Assembly (NCBI RefSeq): GCF_027359595.1
Contig: NZ_CP114783.1
Span: forward strand, 682,001 to 746,000
Direction of reading: 5' to 3'
Source: Prochlorococcus marinus str. MIT 0912
GTDB taxonomy: Bacteria > Cyanobacteriota > Cyanobacteriia > PCC-6307 > Cyanobiaceae
DNA length: 64,000 bases
Program-made: the position numbers and the translations under genes
In this document: positions 9,816 to 19,640 of the stretch, piece after piece
Numbering within the stretch: position 1 is the stretch's first letter
How the letters are laid out: each line of letters starts with the position of its first letter
Notes under the pieces: model-generated
What the model saw: only the letters and a program-made list of their open reading frames with translations
Told to the model about the DNA's origin: nothing
Database searches by the model: none

Positions 9816-10904
9816 GTGAGTTCAACTAGAAAACGCAGAGTTTTTCCATTCACTTCAGTGATTGGACAAGAAGAAATGAAGCTAGCGCTTCTTTTAAATG
9901 TTATTGATCCGAGAATTGGCGGAGTAATGATAATGGGTGATAGAGGCACTGGGAAGTCCACTACCATAAGAGCACTTGCTGATCTATTACCTGCTATTGA
10001 AGTTGTTGAAGGAGATCCCTATAACAGCTCTCTTGATGATCCAGATCTTCAAAGCAATGATGTTAGAGAGAGAATTGACAGTGGTAATGAAATTCGAAAA
10101 GGCGAGAAACAAGTTCCAATGATTGATCTACCGTTAGGTGCAACTGAGGATAGGCTTTGTGGAACTATTGATATTGAAAAGGCTCTTAGTGAAGGTGTTA
10201 GAGCTTTTGAACCTGGACTGCTAGCCAAAGCAAACAGAGGGTTGCTTTATGTTGACGAAGTTAATTTGCTAGATGATCACCTTGTCGACGTACTTTTAGA
10301 CTCAGCCGCCTCAGGTTGGAATACAGTTGAACGTGAAGGTATTTCGGTTCGACATCCAGCGAGGTTCGTACTTATTGGTTCAGGAAACCCTGAAGAAGGA
10401 GAATTAAGGCCACAGTTACTTGATCGTTTTGGAATGAGTGTGGAAGTAAGAACAGTAAGAGAAGCAAAACTTCGCGTTCAAGTTGTTGACCAACGCACAG
10501 CCTTTGACAATGATCCTGAATCTTTTAATGATTCGGTTCAGGGGAACCAAGACGCGCTCCAACAAAAAGTGGTTGATGCCCAAAATTTACTTAACGAGGT
10601 TTCTATTGATGAAGATCTCAGACTAAGAATTTCAGCAGTTTGCGGTGAACTTGATGTTGATGGACTTAGAGGAGATATTGTTACAAATAGAGCAGCTAGA
10701 GCCCTTGCAGCCTTTGAAGGGAGAAAAGAGGTAACTGAAGAAGATATTGCTCGTGTCGTTTCGACAGCATTAAGGCACAGACTTCGAAAAGATCCTCTTG
10801 AACAAGTTGATTCTGGAGATAGAGTAATAAAAGCTTTTTGCAAAGTATTTGAAAGAAATGAAAGTAATGATGTATCTGAATTTGAACTAGCAACAATAAA
10901 CTAA
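9816..10904 (+). CDS. chlI: Magnesium chelatase ATPase subunit I
   Basis: The 362-residue AAA+ protein drives Mg insertion into protoporphyrin IX, the first committed step of chlorophyll synthesis, with ChlD and ChlH. Walker A is MGDRGTGKST near residues 40-49, Walker B is LLYVDEVNLLD near residue 142, and sensor/arginine-finger segments LIGSGNPEEGELRPQLLDRFG follow. The start is GTG. The stop abuts the ruvC start with no gap. Confidence 0.97.
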   Translation: MSSTRKRRVFPFTSVIGQEEMKLALLLNVIDPRIGGVMIMGDRGTGKSTTIRALADLLPAIEVVEGDPYNSSLDDPDLQSNDVRERIDSGNEIRKGEKQVPMIDLPLGATEDRLCGTIDIEKALSEGVRAFEPGLLAKANRGLLYVDEVNLLDDHLVDVLLDSAASGWNTVEREGISVRHPARFVLIGSGNPEEGELRPQLLDRFGMSVEVRTVREAKLRVQVVDQRTAFDNDPESFNDSVQGNQDALQQKVVDAQNLLNEVSIDEDLRLRISAVCGELDVDGLRGDIVTNRAARALAAFEGRKEVTEEDIARVVSTALRHRLRKDPLEQVDSGDRVIKAFCKVFERNESNDVSEFELATIN

Positions 10905-11369
10905 GTGAGAATAATAGGAATAGATCCAGGGTTAGCAAGAGTAGGTTATGGAATCGTTGATGAAATAGAAGGAAAAAAAATAATGCTTGATTGCGGGATT
11001 ATAGAGACGGAATCAACACAAAAAGAGGAAGCTAGGCTTTTAGAAATTTCAAATGATTTAACCTCAATAATAAACAAATGGAATCCAAATAATGCTGCAG
11101 TAGAAAAGTATTTTTTTTATCGCTCGAGTACGACAATTAGTGTCGTTCAGGCTCGCGGAGTGATAATAATGACTTTAGGAAAGCACAATCTTCCAATTCA
11201 AGAATTCCCACCAATGCAAATCAAACTTGCTATGACTGGTTACGGTCATTCAGATAAAGATGAAGTATTAAGATCTGTAATGCATGAACTCAGTCTTACT
11301 TCACCGCCAAAGCCAGACGATGCTGCAGATGCACTAGCAATTGCACTTACTGGAATCTATCTTAAATAA
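10905..11369 (+). CDS. ruvC: Crossover junction endodeoxyribonuclease RuvC
   Basis: The 154-residue resolvase cuts Holliday junctions. It starts [19 protein letters not shown] with the first catalytic Asp at about residue 7. The second acidic centre is in [13 protein letters not shown] near residue 65, and the last is in [13 protein letters not shown] near residue 143. The GTG start directly follows the chlI stop. Confidence 0.96.
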   Translation: MRIIGIDPGLARVGYGIVDEIEGKKIMLDCGIIETESTQKEEARLLEISNDLTSIINKWNPNNAAVEKYFFYRSSTTISVVQARGVIIMTLGKHNLPIQEFPPMQIKLAMTGYGHSDKDEVLRSVMHELSLTSPPKPDDAADALAIALTGIYLK

Positions 11370-11397
11370 TTTAATCAATATTTAAAATTTATATTTT

Positions 11398-11994
11398 ATG
11401 AAAAATAAATATGACGCTATAAAATCAATAAAAGAAATCAAAAGAAATAAATATAATTTAATCCGTAACTCAAATTCATCTTTAATACATGAAAAAATAA
11501 AATCAAATGTCAAATCAGCATTAAATATACTTTTAAACAAATATCATGATGAAGGAAAATATATAGGAATTTATTGGCCATTAAAAGGCGAGGTAGACAT
11601 AAGATTTATTAAAGAAATTAACAATCAAAAAGTTGCCTTACCTTCGAGTTCAAAAACAAAAGGTATCACCTATCATCACTGGTCAAATAATCAACTAGAG
11701 ATAGATTCAAACAGCATTCCTGCACCAATAGGAGAAGAGGCAATTAACCCCAATAATATTTCTATTTTATTTGTGCCCGCAATAGCTATAGATCAAGAAG
11801 GTTACAGATTAGGTTACGGAGGAGGATACTTTGATCGTCTTCGACAAAAAGATTTGTGGTTTTCAATTCCATCATTTGTAGTCATCAGTAATAATTGCAT
11901 ATCTAAAAAACCATTACCTAGAGAAAGATGGGACGTGCCATTTAATGGTTGGATTAGTGAAAAAGGTCTTCATCAAATTGAAGCAACTAAATAA
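11398..11994 (+). CDS. 5-formyltetrahydrofolate cyclo-ligase
   Basis: The 198-residue protein makes 5,10-methenyl-THF from 5-formyl-THF using ATP. The family signature RLGYGGGYFDRL lies near residues 136-147, and an IGIYWPLKGEVDIR segment forms the folate-side strand. The N-terminus is very rich in Lys and Asn, reflecting AT bias. It lies 28 bases after ruvC and probably belongs to the same transcription unit. Confidence 0.93.
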   Translation: MKNKYDAIKSIKEIKRNKYNLIRNSNSSLIHEKIKSNVKSALNILLNKYHDEGKYIGIYWPLKGEVDIRFIKEINNQKVALPSSSKTKGITYHHWSNNQLEIDSNSIPAPIGEEAINPNNISILFVPAIAIDQEGYRLGYGGGYFDRLRQKDLWFSIPSFVVISNNCISKKPLPRERWDVPFNGWISEKGLHQIEATK

Positions 11995-12039
11995 TTAGTT
12001 AGGCTTTAGTAAGATAAGTACAATTATTGACATGCAGAG

Positions 12040-12504
12040 GTGATTGAAATCAAAGAAAAATCCTTCATCAATACTTACGGGAGTGATTCATTAGATAATC
12101 TTATAGAGCGTCTACAATCAACTTCAGATCCCAAAAGGCGATACGAATATATATTATGGCTAGCAAAAAGTTTGCCTTTGCTAGATGAAGATCTTCACCT
12201 AGAAACTACTAAGGTAAAAGGTTGCATTTCAGAAGTATATGTTCTTGGAATTCTATTAAATGGAAAAATTCAATGGAAAGGATATTCGGATGCGCTCATA
12301 ACAAAAGGATTGCTAGCTTTTCTAATAAAAGGTTTGAATGATCTAACACCTTATGAAGTACTCTCTATAAGTGAGAAATTTATTGAGATGACAGGACTAA
12401 GTAAAAGCTTAACGCCATCGAGAGCGAATGGTTTTCTCAACATATTCCTAAAAATGAAAGCTCAAGCAAAAAACCTCTCAATATCAAGCTCTGACAATGA
12501 ATAA
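12040..12504 (+). CDS. sufE: SufE-type cysteine desulfurase activator
   Basis: The 154-residue SufE-family protein accepts persulfide sulfur from SufS for Fe-S cluster assembly. The acceptor cysteine is in KVKGCISEVYV near residue 61. The C-terminal half has the expected LTPSRANGFLNIFLKMKAQA helix. The start is GTG (VIEIKEKSF). It stands 46 bases after the folate enzyme and 34 before the homoserine dehydrogenase gene. Confidence 0.92.
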   Translation: MIEIKEKSFINTYGSDSLDNLIERLQSTSDPKRRYEYILWLAKSLPLLDEDLHLETTKVKGCISEVYVLGILLNGKIQWKGYSDALITKGLLAFLIKGLNDLTPYEVLSISEKFIEMTGLSKSLTPSRANGFLNIFLKMKAQAKNLSISSSDNE

Positions 12505-12538
12505 ATAAGCTTTAAACAAAATCATCGCTCAAAAAAAC

Positions 12539-13855
12539 ATGAAAAAAGTTGGAATCGGTTTACTTGGCCTAGGGACTGTTGGTCAGGGTGTTGCAAATAT
12601 CATTAATCAACCAAAAGATAGACATCCTTTGGTTGGAGAACTTGAACTTATTGGTATTGCAGTCAGAAATATCAACAAGAAAAGAGATATATCTATCAAT
12701 GATTCAATACTTACGACAAACCCAAAGGAAATAGTAAATAATCCCAATATTCAAATAGTTGTTGAAGTAATGGGCGGTATAGAACCAGCAAAATCATTAA
12801 TTATCCAAGCCCTTAGAGCAGGCAAATCTGTTGTTACTGCTAATAAAGCAGTAATTGCAAGACATGGTGAAGAAATCTCAAATGAGGCGAAGGCCGCTGG
12901 GGTTTATGTCCTCATTGAAGCAGCAGTAGGAGGAGGGATTCCAATAATTGAGCCTTTAAAACAATCTTTAGGAGGTAATCAGATAACCAAAGTAAGCGGC
13001 ATTATCAATGGAACAACTAATTACATACTCTCCAGAATGGATAAAGAGGGAGTTGACTATGCTGAAGTTTTAAAAGATGCCCAAGCGCTTGGATATGCAG
13101 AAAGTGATCCTGCGGCTGATGTAGAGGGATCAGACGCAGCTGACAAAATTGCAATTCTTAGTGGCCTTGCTTTTGGTGGAGCAATTAATCGAGCTGAAAT
13201 CCCAACTACTGGCATAAACCTACTACAAGCCATAGATGTTAATTACGCTAGAAAGTTAGGTTATGGAATTAAGCTTTTGGCAATATCAGAGAAAGACAAA
13301 ACTCAATCACCTCCTCCAAAGAGTCAACCATTATCTATTTGGGTTGAGCCCACATTGGTTCCAGAAGAAAATCCATTAGCAGGCGTAAGTGGAGTAAACA
13401 ATGCAATACTTGTAGAAGGAAATCCTATTGGCCAAGTAATGTTTTTTGGGCCAGGTGCTGGATCCGGTCCAACAGCCTCAGCTGTAGTTGCAGACATACT
13501 TAACATCGCAGGTATTCTTTCTACAAATGAAGACAAAATATCCAACCTAGACCCACTTCTATCTGCAAAAAGTTGGAGAAGTTGTCACGTTTCAAAAAAG
13601 GAACAAATAACTAAAAAGAATTACATACGGCTAATCGCCGAAGATAGTCCAGGCGTAATTGGGGAAATAGGCACTATTTTTGGACAGAAAAAAATATCTA
13701 TTGAATCAATTGTTCAATTTGACGCAACAGATAAAGAAGCTGAGATAGTAGTTATTACTCACAAAATCAGGCAAGGAGAACTTGAAGAGGCTCTAATAGA
13801 TATAAAAAAAATGTCACAAGTTAAAAGAATTGCAGCAACCATGGGTTGCCTTTAG
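12539..13855 (+). CDS. hom: Homoserine dehydrogenase
   Basis: The 438-residue enzyme reduces aspartate semialdehyde to homoserine, feeding threonine and methionine synthesis. The NAD(P)-binding loop is GLLGLGTVGQGVA near residues 7-19. The catalytic region is EAAVGGGIPIIEPLKQSL with INGTTNYILSRM near residues 130-170. A C-terminal ACT domain (IRLIAEDSPGVIGEIGTIFG, from about residue 364) suggests threonine feedback control, as in stand-alone bacterial Hom. Confidence 0.97.
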   Translation: MKKVGIGLLGLGTVGQGVANIINQPKDRHPLVGELELIGIAVRNINKKRDISINDSILTTNPKEIVNNPNIQIVVEVMGGIEPAKSLIIQALRAGKSVVTANKAVIARHGEEISNEAKAAGVYVLIEAAVGGGIPIIEPLKQSLGGNQITKVSGIINGTTNYILSRMDKEGVDYAEVLKDAQALGYAESDPAADVEGSDAADKIAILSGLAFGGAINRAEIPTTGINLLQAIDVNYARKLGYGIKLLAISEKDKTQSPPPKSQPLSIWVEPTLVPEENPLAGVSGVNNAILVEGNPIGQVMFFGPGAGSGPTASAVVADILNIAGILSTNEDKISNLDPLLSAKSWRSCHVSKKEQITKKNYIRLIAEDSPGVIGEIGTIFGQKKISIESIVQFDATDKEAEIVVITHKIRQGELEEALIDIKKMSQVKRIAATMGCL

Positions 13856-13947
13856 CTCACGAAAACTAGTCAAATCAAAATTAAGTTGCTATTCATATAA
13901 AAGAACAAAGGAAATTTTAATTTAAATTTCTTTTTCGATTCCAAACC

Positions 13948-14166
13948 ATGACAACATCTAAAAACGTAATTGAAAAAATCAGAAAGGAAACAGAAAAAAA
14001 TATTAATCAAGGAGATTGTGTTTATTTAAAGAATCAAGAAAAACTTTTTCAAGTATTAGGAATAGACAATGCTTATGAAAAATGCTGGGTTAGAGAATGG
14101 CCACTTAATCCAAATGGATCTCCAGTTTTCGAGATATCAATCAAACAAGTAACTACGAATCAATAA
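13948..14166 (+). CDS. Small conserved picocyanobacterial protein of unknown function
   Basis: The 72-residue soluble protein has an N-terminal charged helix and then a compact domain with GDCVYLKNQEKLFQVLGI and WVREWPLNPNGSPVFEI. The repeated aromatic and Gly-Pro pattern looks like a real fold, possibly a small beta-barrel. I believe similar short proteins occur in other marine Synechococcus and Prochlorococcus, but I cannot assign a function. It lies between the homoserine dehydrogenase gene and the ABC importer genes. Confidence 0.7.
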   Translation: MTTSKNVIEKIRKETEKNINQGDCVYLKNQEKLFQVLGIDNAYEKCWVREWPLNPNGSPVFEISIKQVTTNQ

Positions 14167-14208
14167 AGATTTAATTGAGATAGAAATTAATATATAATTA
14201 TAAAATAA

Positions 14209-15786
14209 ATGTTAAAAATGAATTATATAAGAAACATTTTAAAAGTCTTAAGTATTACATTAATTATCTTCCAGTTATCATGCGTTCAAAATAAGAAAAG
14301 AGAAAATATTATTGTTGCAAGTGCAGGTAAAATTGAATCCCTTGATCCTGCTCAGGCAAATACTCTTAGGACACTACAAATATTAAGCGCTCTTGGAGAT
14401 ACTTTATACAAAATAAATAAGGAAGGAACTCTTTCCCCAAGTCTAGCTATAGATATACCAAAAGTAAGCAAGAATGGTTTGCTAATAGATATTCCACTCA
14501 GAGAAAATATTACTTTTCACGATGGAAGTATCTTCGATGCTAAAGCGATGAAGTTTAGTCTCGACCGCTTTATGAAAATAGGAACCTTAAAGTATCTATT
14601 AAATGACAAAATAGAAGCTATTGAAGTCATAGATGAATTTCTTCTAAGGATAAAATTAAAAAAACCATCAAGTTCAATAAAAACTCTTCTAACTTCAGTA
14701 AATTTAACTCCTGTATCGCCTAATTCATATTCAGATTACAAAGATAAATTCAATAATAAAAGCTTTATAGGGACTGGTCCATATTTCTTAGAAAGTTTTA
14801 GTTCTAGTCAACAAATAATTAAGCCATTCAATAAATATTGGGGTAGTAAACCACTCAACAAAGGTATTGACTTTGTAAATTTCAATAATTCAAGTACTCT
14901 TTTTGGCGCTATTAAAACCAATCAAGTTGATGTTTTAATATCAAATTCTATAGCTGATATGCATCGTTTGTCATTAAATAACATGGCTAATAAAGATAAG
15001 CTTAATTCAGGAGAAGGTGCACCAACATCAATTGGATACATTACTTTTAAAAGCAACAATTTACCATTATCAAATCAAAAGTTAAGAAAAGCTCTTTCAT
15101 ATACAATTGATAGAGACTTAATTACTGAGAGAGTAAGTTTTGGAACTAGAGAGCCATTATATTCCATAGCTCCTCCGCAATTTTATAAGAAAGAATTTTC
15201 ACCATGGCCATCTTACGACCCTAAAATTGCAAGAACATTATTAAAGAAAGAAGGCTATTGCGAAAACAATATTTTAAATATTCCATTAACATTCAGATCA
15301 ACCGTACCTGCTGATAAAAATCTAGCACTTATATGGCAAGAGCAAATCAAAAGAGATTTATCTGATTGTTTACAAATCACTTTAAATGGAGTGGAATCAA
15401 CAACAGTATATGATCAGCTATCAAAAGGTTCTTTTGAAGCAGTTATATTAGATTGGACTGGAGATTTTTCTGATCCGATTGCATATTTAGCTCCTTTATT
15501 AAGTTGTACTCAGATAAATAATAGTACTTGTCTCAAGGGAGAAGCTGTTTTCAGTGGAAGTTTTTGGGGTGATAAAAAAGTACAAGAAAAATTAGAAAAA
15601 AGTGAAGTATTAGAGGGGGAAAATAGATTAAATACTTTTTTAAAAATCGAACAACTTGCAGAAGAAGGAAGTTCCTACTTGCCAGTTTGGCTAATCAGAC
15701 CTAAAGCTTGGTCGTTAAAAGATATAAGTAAACCAGAATTTTCAGGAGATGGATTAATTATTCTAAAAAACTTAAAAAGAGACTAG
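14209..15786 (+). CDS. Oligopeptide/dipeptide-type ABC transporter substrate-binding lipoprotein
   Basis: The 525-residue protein belongs to the SBP_bac_5 (DppA/OppA) family. The signal peptide ends in a lipobox, IIFQLSC, with the lipidated cysteine at residue 25. The conserved opening IVASAGKIESLDPAQANTL and the signature FHDGSIFDAKAMKFSLDRF near residue 105 follow. It would capture a peptide, nickel chelate or similar solute in the periplasm and pass it to the permease encoded 3 bases downstream. Confidence 0.88.
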   Translation: MLKMNYIRNILKVLSITLIIFQLSCVQNKKRENIIVASAGKIESLDPAQANTLRTLQILSALGDTLYKINKEGTLSPSLAIDIPKVSKNGLLIDIPLRENITFHDGSIFDAKAMKFSLDRFMKIGTLKYLLNDKIEAIEVIDEFLLRIKLKKPSSSIKTLLTSVNLTPVSPNSYSDYKDKFNNKSFIGTGPYFLESFSSSQQIIKPFNKYWGSKPLNKGIDFVNFNNSSTLFGAIKTNQVDVLISNSIADMHRLSLNNMANKDKLNSGEGAPTSIGYITFKSNNLPLSNQKLRKALSYTIDRDLITERVSFGTREPLYSIAPPQFYKKEFSPWPSYDPKIARTLLKKEGYCENNILNIPLTFRSTVPADKNLALIWQEQIKRDLSDCLQITLNGVESTTVYDQLSKGSFEAVILDWTGDFSDPIAYLAPLLSCTQINNSTCLKGEAVFSGSFWGDKKVQEKLEKSEVLEGENRLNTFLKIEQLAEEGSSYLPVWLIRPKAWSLKDISKPEFSGDGLIILKNLKRD

Positions 15787-15788
15787 TT

Positions 15789-16811
15789 TTGTCATCTAAA
15801 AAAGAACTTTTCAAATATATCCTTGCAAGATTAGCTCTATTGCCAATTATGCTTTGGATCATTTCGAGCTTAGTTTTTATATTATTGAGAATCGCACCAG
15901 GCGACCCGGTAGATGCAATTCTAGGCACTCGAGCTAATGAATTGGCACGAGAAAGTCTAAGAATAAAACTTGGATTAAATAAACCTCTAATTAATCAATA
16001 TCTTGAATATTTAAATCATTTAATACATGGAAATTTAGGAAATTCCTTAAACACACAAGAACCTGTAAAAGAAATTATTTCCAAATCTCTACCAGCAAGT
16101 ATCGAATTGGCAATATTTGCAATCTTAATCGCATCACTATTGGGTTATTTGATTGGTTTTTTAGGAGCAGTTAAACCTGAAAGCAAAATAGATTTTTGGG
16201 GAAGAATTTTTGGTATTGGTACTTATGCTCTACCTCCTTTTTGGGCCGCGATGCTAATTCAAATTATTTTCGCTGTATTACTAGGTTGGTTTCCCATTGG
16301 TGGAAGATTACCCCCTGGAGAAAGTCCTCCACCCCCAGTCACTGGATTCTTACTTTTAGATAGCATTTTAAATAAAAATATTGAATTAATTTTTAGTTCT
16401 ATTAAGCATCTGATTTTACCTTCAGTCACTCTAGGGATATTATTAAGTGGGATATTTAGTAGGTCTTTAAGATTAAATTTAGAGGAAGTTTTAAAAAAAG
16501 ATTATATTGAGGCTGCAAGAAGTAGAGGTATAAATGACTCCAGAATATTATTTAAACATGCTTTACCAAATACACTGCTCCCAATATTGACAATTACTGG
16601 ATTAACTGTTTCTTCTTTAATTGGTGGAGCACTTTTAATTGAAATAACATTCTCATGGCCTGGAATTGCCCTAGGACTTAAAGAAGCTATTAGCCAAAGA
16701 GATTATCCTGTCGTACAAGGAATAGTTATTATTATATCTAGCCTTGTTGTCATGATTAGTGTGGGAATAGATATTGCTATTGCATACATTGATCCAAGGG
16801 TCAGCTATTGA
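15789..16811 (+). CDS. DppB/OppB-type ABC transporter permease
   Basis: The 340-residue membrane protein has about six hydrophobic spans. The permease (EAA) loop is EAARSRGINDSRILFKHALP near residue 240, with a DppB-type N-terminus (LRIAPGDPVDAILG). It starts at TTG 3 bases after the binding-protein gene. The partner permease (DppC-like) and the ATPases are not in this neighbourhood and must lie elsewhere if the importer works. Its 3' end overlaps the tail of the convergent hydrolase gene by 7 bases. Confidence 0.9.
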   Translation: MSSKKELFKYILARLALLPIMLWIISSLVFILLRIAPGDPVDAILGTRANELARESLRIKLGLNKPLINQYLEYLNHLIHGNLGNSLNTQEPVKEIISKSLPASIELAIFAILIASLLGYLIGFLGAVKPESKIDFWGRIFGIGTYALPPFWAAMLIQIIFAVLLGWFPIGGRLPPGESPPPPVTGFLLLDSILNKNIELIFSSIKHLILPSVTLGILLSGIFSRSLRLNLEEVLKKDYIEAARSRGINDSRILFKHALPNTLLPILTITGLTVSSLIGGALLIEITFSWPGIALGLKEAISQRDYPVVQGIVIIISSLVVMISVGIDIAIAYIDPRVSY

Positions 16812-18400
16812 ATAATTAGAAGTTTTTCAATTTTAGCCCTATCTAAAATATGAAATTTAAGCTCACCTTTAGTTAGATTAGTATTTGAAGGAATTGATTT
16901 TTTTTCTTCTAATTTCTCTAAGAAGCTAGTTATCTCAAAAGCTAATAAGCTCTGTACAGAAAGTGGATGAAATCCCACAATTGATTCACCTAAATTAAAT
17001 AAATCTTTACCCTCAGACTGATACATCTGCCCCTCTACTCTAATAGGAGAAAAATGACTAGCACCCTCAATCAAAAGAACTCTGCTATATGGACTCGAGC
17101 TAACCGCAAGCAATAGTCCAAGTTGTTCACTCATAGCTGGTGTAACCAAATCGAAAGTTCCTCCAGTGAGGAACAGAGGAATATTTATTTGATTGTCTAA
17201 GTTCTTCTTCCATAAAAAACTACCAAAGCTATTCATACCAACGATGGCTGAAAGGTTTTCTATATTTTCTCTTTCGGTCAAGGTTATATCTGTTAGCTGA
17301 CATTGCAAAAGTGAGGATAAATTAGTAAGAGAAAGATTATCAAGCACCTTTTGACATCTATTTTCAAGCTGATCATCTATTTCTATTCCTGATGCCAAAA
17401 TAGCAGTAAGCGCTCCTAAAGAATGCCCCATCAAGACAACATTCTCTGCTGAAATATCAATCTTTCCTGATTTTTTCGCTTTAAGGACACTCTCTAAATC
17501 ATTAAGTCGATCAGTTAAAACTTCTGCACCAGGGAGAGGAAGTCTTCCTTTCACCAAGGCCTCTAATGCTAATGAATCACTACCTGGATGATCCATCACA
17601 ACAACAGGCCAACCATTATGACTAAGACTTCTTGCAAGCCAATTAAAATGATTACGATCGCCTCCTAAACCTGTCATTAGCAAAACCCAATTTGTCCTAG
17701 TTTTCTCCCTAGAGGAAGGATTCCAAACCTCTAGATTCAAAGGCTCATTTCTATGAGAAACAACTAAAGAAATCATTTCATATTCATTTTCTTTAATCTC
17801 AAAAGGTAAAATATTTCTTTTACTTCTCTTTACTAATATTTCATTAATTGACGCCAAGTTAGACAAGAGTTTTTGTTGTTTATTTAATTCACTTCTCCAA
17901 TTATTTGCGACTTCAATCCACCCATCCAAATCAATATGAATTGCTTTAACAGAAAGTGAATTTAGAAGATCAAAAGTTGTCACCTCATCCTTTTCGTTTA
18001 AAAGATTTTCCAAAGTATCTAAAACCCTTTCGCCAGAGCTGTCTTCATCCATAAGTATCAGATCACTTACTTCATCAAGTAGTTTTCGACCAGACCAACT
18101 TCTCAAAATTTGTCTTGCCATACTTTTATCTTTTACCAAAGGGGTACTTAAAAACTTTGCTAAACCTTTCCTTTCTTTAAAACCAAGTAAATTAAGCCAG
18201 CTGGCTAATTCTGAATTTGTTTCATCTTCACCATTACTCCAATCAATCAATTCTTTTATTGAAATTGGAATAGACATTCCATCAAAATGAATCTCAAATC
18301 TCTCTGCTGCTTGAAGTTTTGGATAAATACAAGAAGGTGCTAGTAAGCTTCCAACTGTTCCAAGAACAACTAATTTTTTAATGAATGAATTTGTTCTCAA
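16805..18400 (-). CDS. Exported alpha/beta hydrolase with N-terminal DUF1400-like domain
   Basis: The 531-residue protein has a signal-like N-terminus (FIKKLVVLGTVGSLLAPSCI). A region beginning RFEIHFDGMSIPISIKELI resembles cyanobacterial DUF1400. An alpha/beta hydrolase domain follows, with nucleophile elbow VLMGHSLGALTA near residue 325 and a final histidine candidate in GASHFSPI. DUF1400 hydrolases are a cyanobacterial family of unknown substrate. The only start that keeps the signal sequence is a TTG at 18400, 16 bases inside the divergent transporter gene. Confidence 0.8.
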   Translation of the reverse strand: MRTNSFIKKLVVLGTVGSLLAPSCIYPKLQAAERFEIHFDGMSIPISIKELIDWSNGEDETNSELASWLNLLGFKERKGLAKFLSTPLVKDKSMARQILRSWSGRKLLDEVSDLILMDEDSSGERVLDTLENLLNEKDEVTTFDLLNSLSVKAIHIDLDGWIEVANNWRSELNKQQKLLSNLASINEILVKRSKRNILPFEIKENEYEMISLVVSHRNEPLNLEVWNPSSREKTRTNWVLLMTGLGGDRNHFNWLARSLSHNGWPVVVMDHPGSDSLALEALVKGRLPLPGAEVLTDRLNDLESVLKAKKSGKIDISAENVVLMGHSLGALTAILASGIEIDDQLENRCQKVLDNLSLTNLSSLLQCQLTDITLTERENIENLSAIVGMNSFGSFLWKKNLDNQINIPLFLTGGTFDLVTPAMSEQLGLLLAVSSSPYSRVLLIEGASHFSPIRVEGQMYQSEGKDLFNLGESIVGFHPLSVQSLLAFEITSFLEKLEEKKSIPSNTNLTKGELKFHILDRAKIEKLLIIQ

Positions 18401-19623
18401 CTTCTAGTGTTAGCAATTATTGGGAAAGATTCCCAGTATCCCTAAGATTGATCATAAAGGCTCGGCTATGGACAGCGATAGGAGCCGGAGGAGTATTGTA
18501 TTTAAGTCCGATAATCTTTAACAATCTTGGCTTTTCAGCTGAACAAATCGGAAGTGGAATAACTACCGCTGCATTTGCTGGTATCACAACAAGGCTGGGT
18601 ACAGGATATTTTCTTGACAAGAAATTTAGTTATGGAAAAGCAATTAAATTTGCATGCGTACTTGCAATATTATCTGATTTTATTCTTTTTTATTCACAAA
18701 CTTATTTATCTTATCTCTCAGGTCAGTTTTTTTTAGGAGCAGCAGCTGGAATTTATTGGCCTTCTGCAGAATTGGCAGTGCCATTGAATTGTAATAGTAC
18801 AATTCAATCAAGTGAAGGTTATTCTCTTGCAAGAAGTGCGGATGCAATTGGTGTAACTTTGGGGGTATTTATAGGTACTCTTGGAACATACTTTAAAATG
18901 ACAAAAATAATATATTTAATAGATATTATTTGCATGTTATATATCTTTTATCTTCTAAGAGAGAAGATAGATAGAGGCAAAAGCAACAATCAATTAGTCA
19001 TGAAAGATACTATAGAAATCAAATATAAAAATACAGAGAATAAATTTAATATAAAATGGATAATCAAGTTATTTCCTTTATTATTAATAACTCTATTCGT
19101 GACAGGAGTAATGAGTTTATTGCAAGTTATCCTACCATTAGATTTAGCAAACGGAGGAATAATAAGGCCACCATTTACAGAGGAAAGAGTAGCTACTTTA
19201 GTAACAATCAAACTTATTTTACTTGCAATCTTTCAATGGCCAGTTGGTTATATTTTAAGGAATAAAAATTCACCTTTTAAATTTAGATTATGCTTGTTTT
19301 CTCTACTAATAGGTTTTATTTTTTTAACAGTTTCTAATTTCTTAAATGATGGATATTTATTAGTACTTATAGCTTTTTTACCTCTAACAATTGCTCTATG
19401 CATATTCTTACCGTCTGCTTCAAATGCGATTATAAAATCTTCTCCTATTAAATCTCAAGGAACGGCAATAGCTTTATATTCTCAGTGTTTTGGAATTAGT
19501 GCTTTAACTGTCCCATGGCTGGCTGGTAAGTTAATTGATAATTTCGATACAGCCTTTCAATTATGGTTAATTGTTAGTCTCATTTGTATGATTTTAATAA
19601 CTAATTGTAAGAATATAAAATAA
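18385..19623 (+). CDS. Major facilitator superfamily transporter
   Basis: The 412-residue protein has about twelve hydrophobic segments arranged as two six-helix halves, with a polar loop near residues 190-215. A GTGYFLDKKFSYGKA segment after helix 2 resembles the MFS motif A loop. The substrate cannot be predicted. The ATG start lies within the first codons of the divergent hydrolase gene, so the two promoters must overlap the coding starts. Confidence 0.85.
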   Translation: MNLFSTSSVSNYWERFPVSLRLIIKARLWTAIGAGGVLYLSPIIFNNLGFSAEQIGSGITTAAFAGITTRLGTGYFLDKKFSYGKAIKFACVLAILSDFILFYSQTYLSYLSGQFFLGAAAGIYWPSAELAVPLNCNSTIQSSEGYSLARSADAIGVTLGVFIGTLGTYFKMTKIIYLIDIICMLYIFYLLREKIDRGKSNNQLVMKDTIEIKYKNTENKFNIKWIIKLFPLLLITLFVTGVMSLLQVILPLDLANGGIIRPPFTEERVATLVTIKLILLAIFQWPVGYILRNKNSPFKFRLCLFSLLIGFIFLTVSNFLNDGYLLVLIAFLPLTIALCIFLPSASNAIIKSSPIKSQGTAIALYSQCFGISALTVPWLAGKLIDNFDTAFQLWLIVSLICMILITNCKNIK

Positions 19624-19640
19624 ATACTCGTTATATATAA

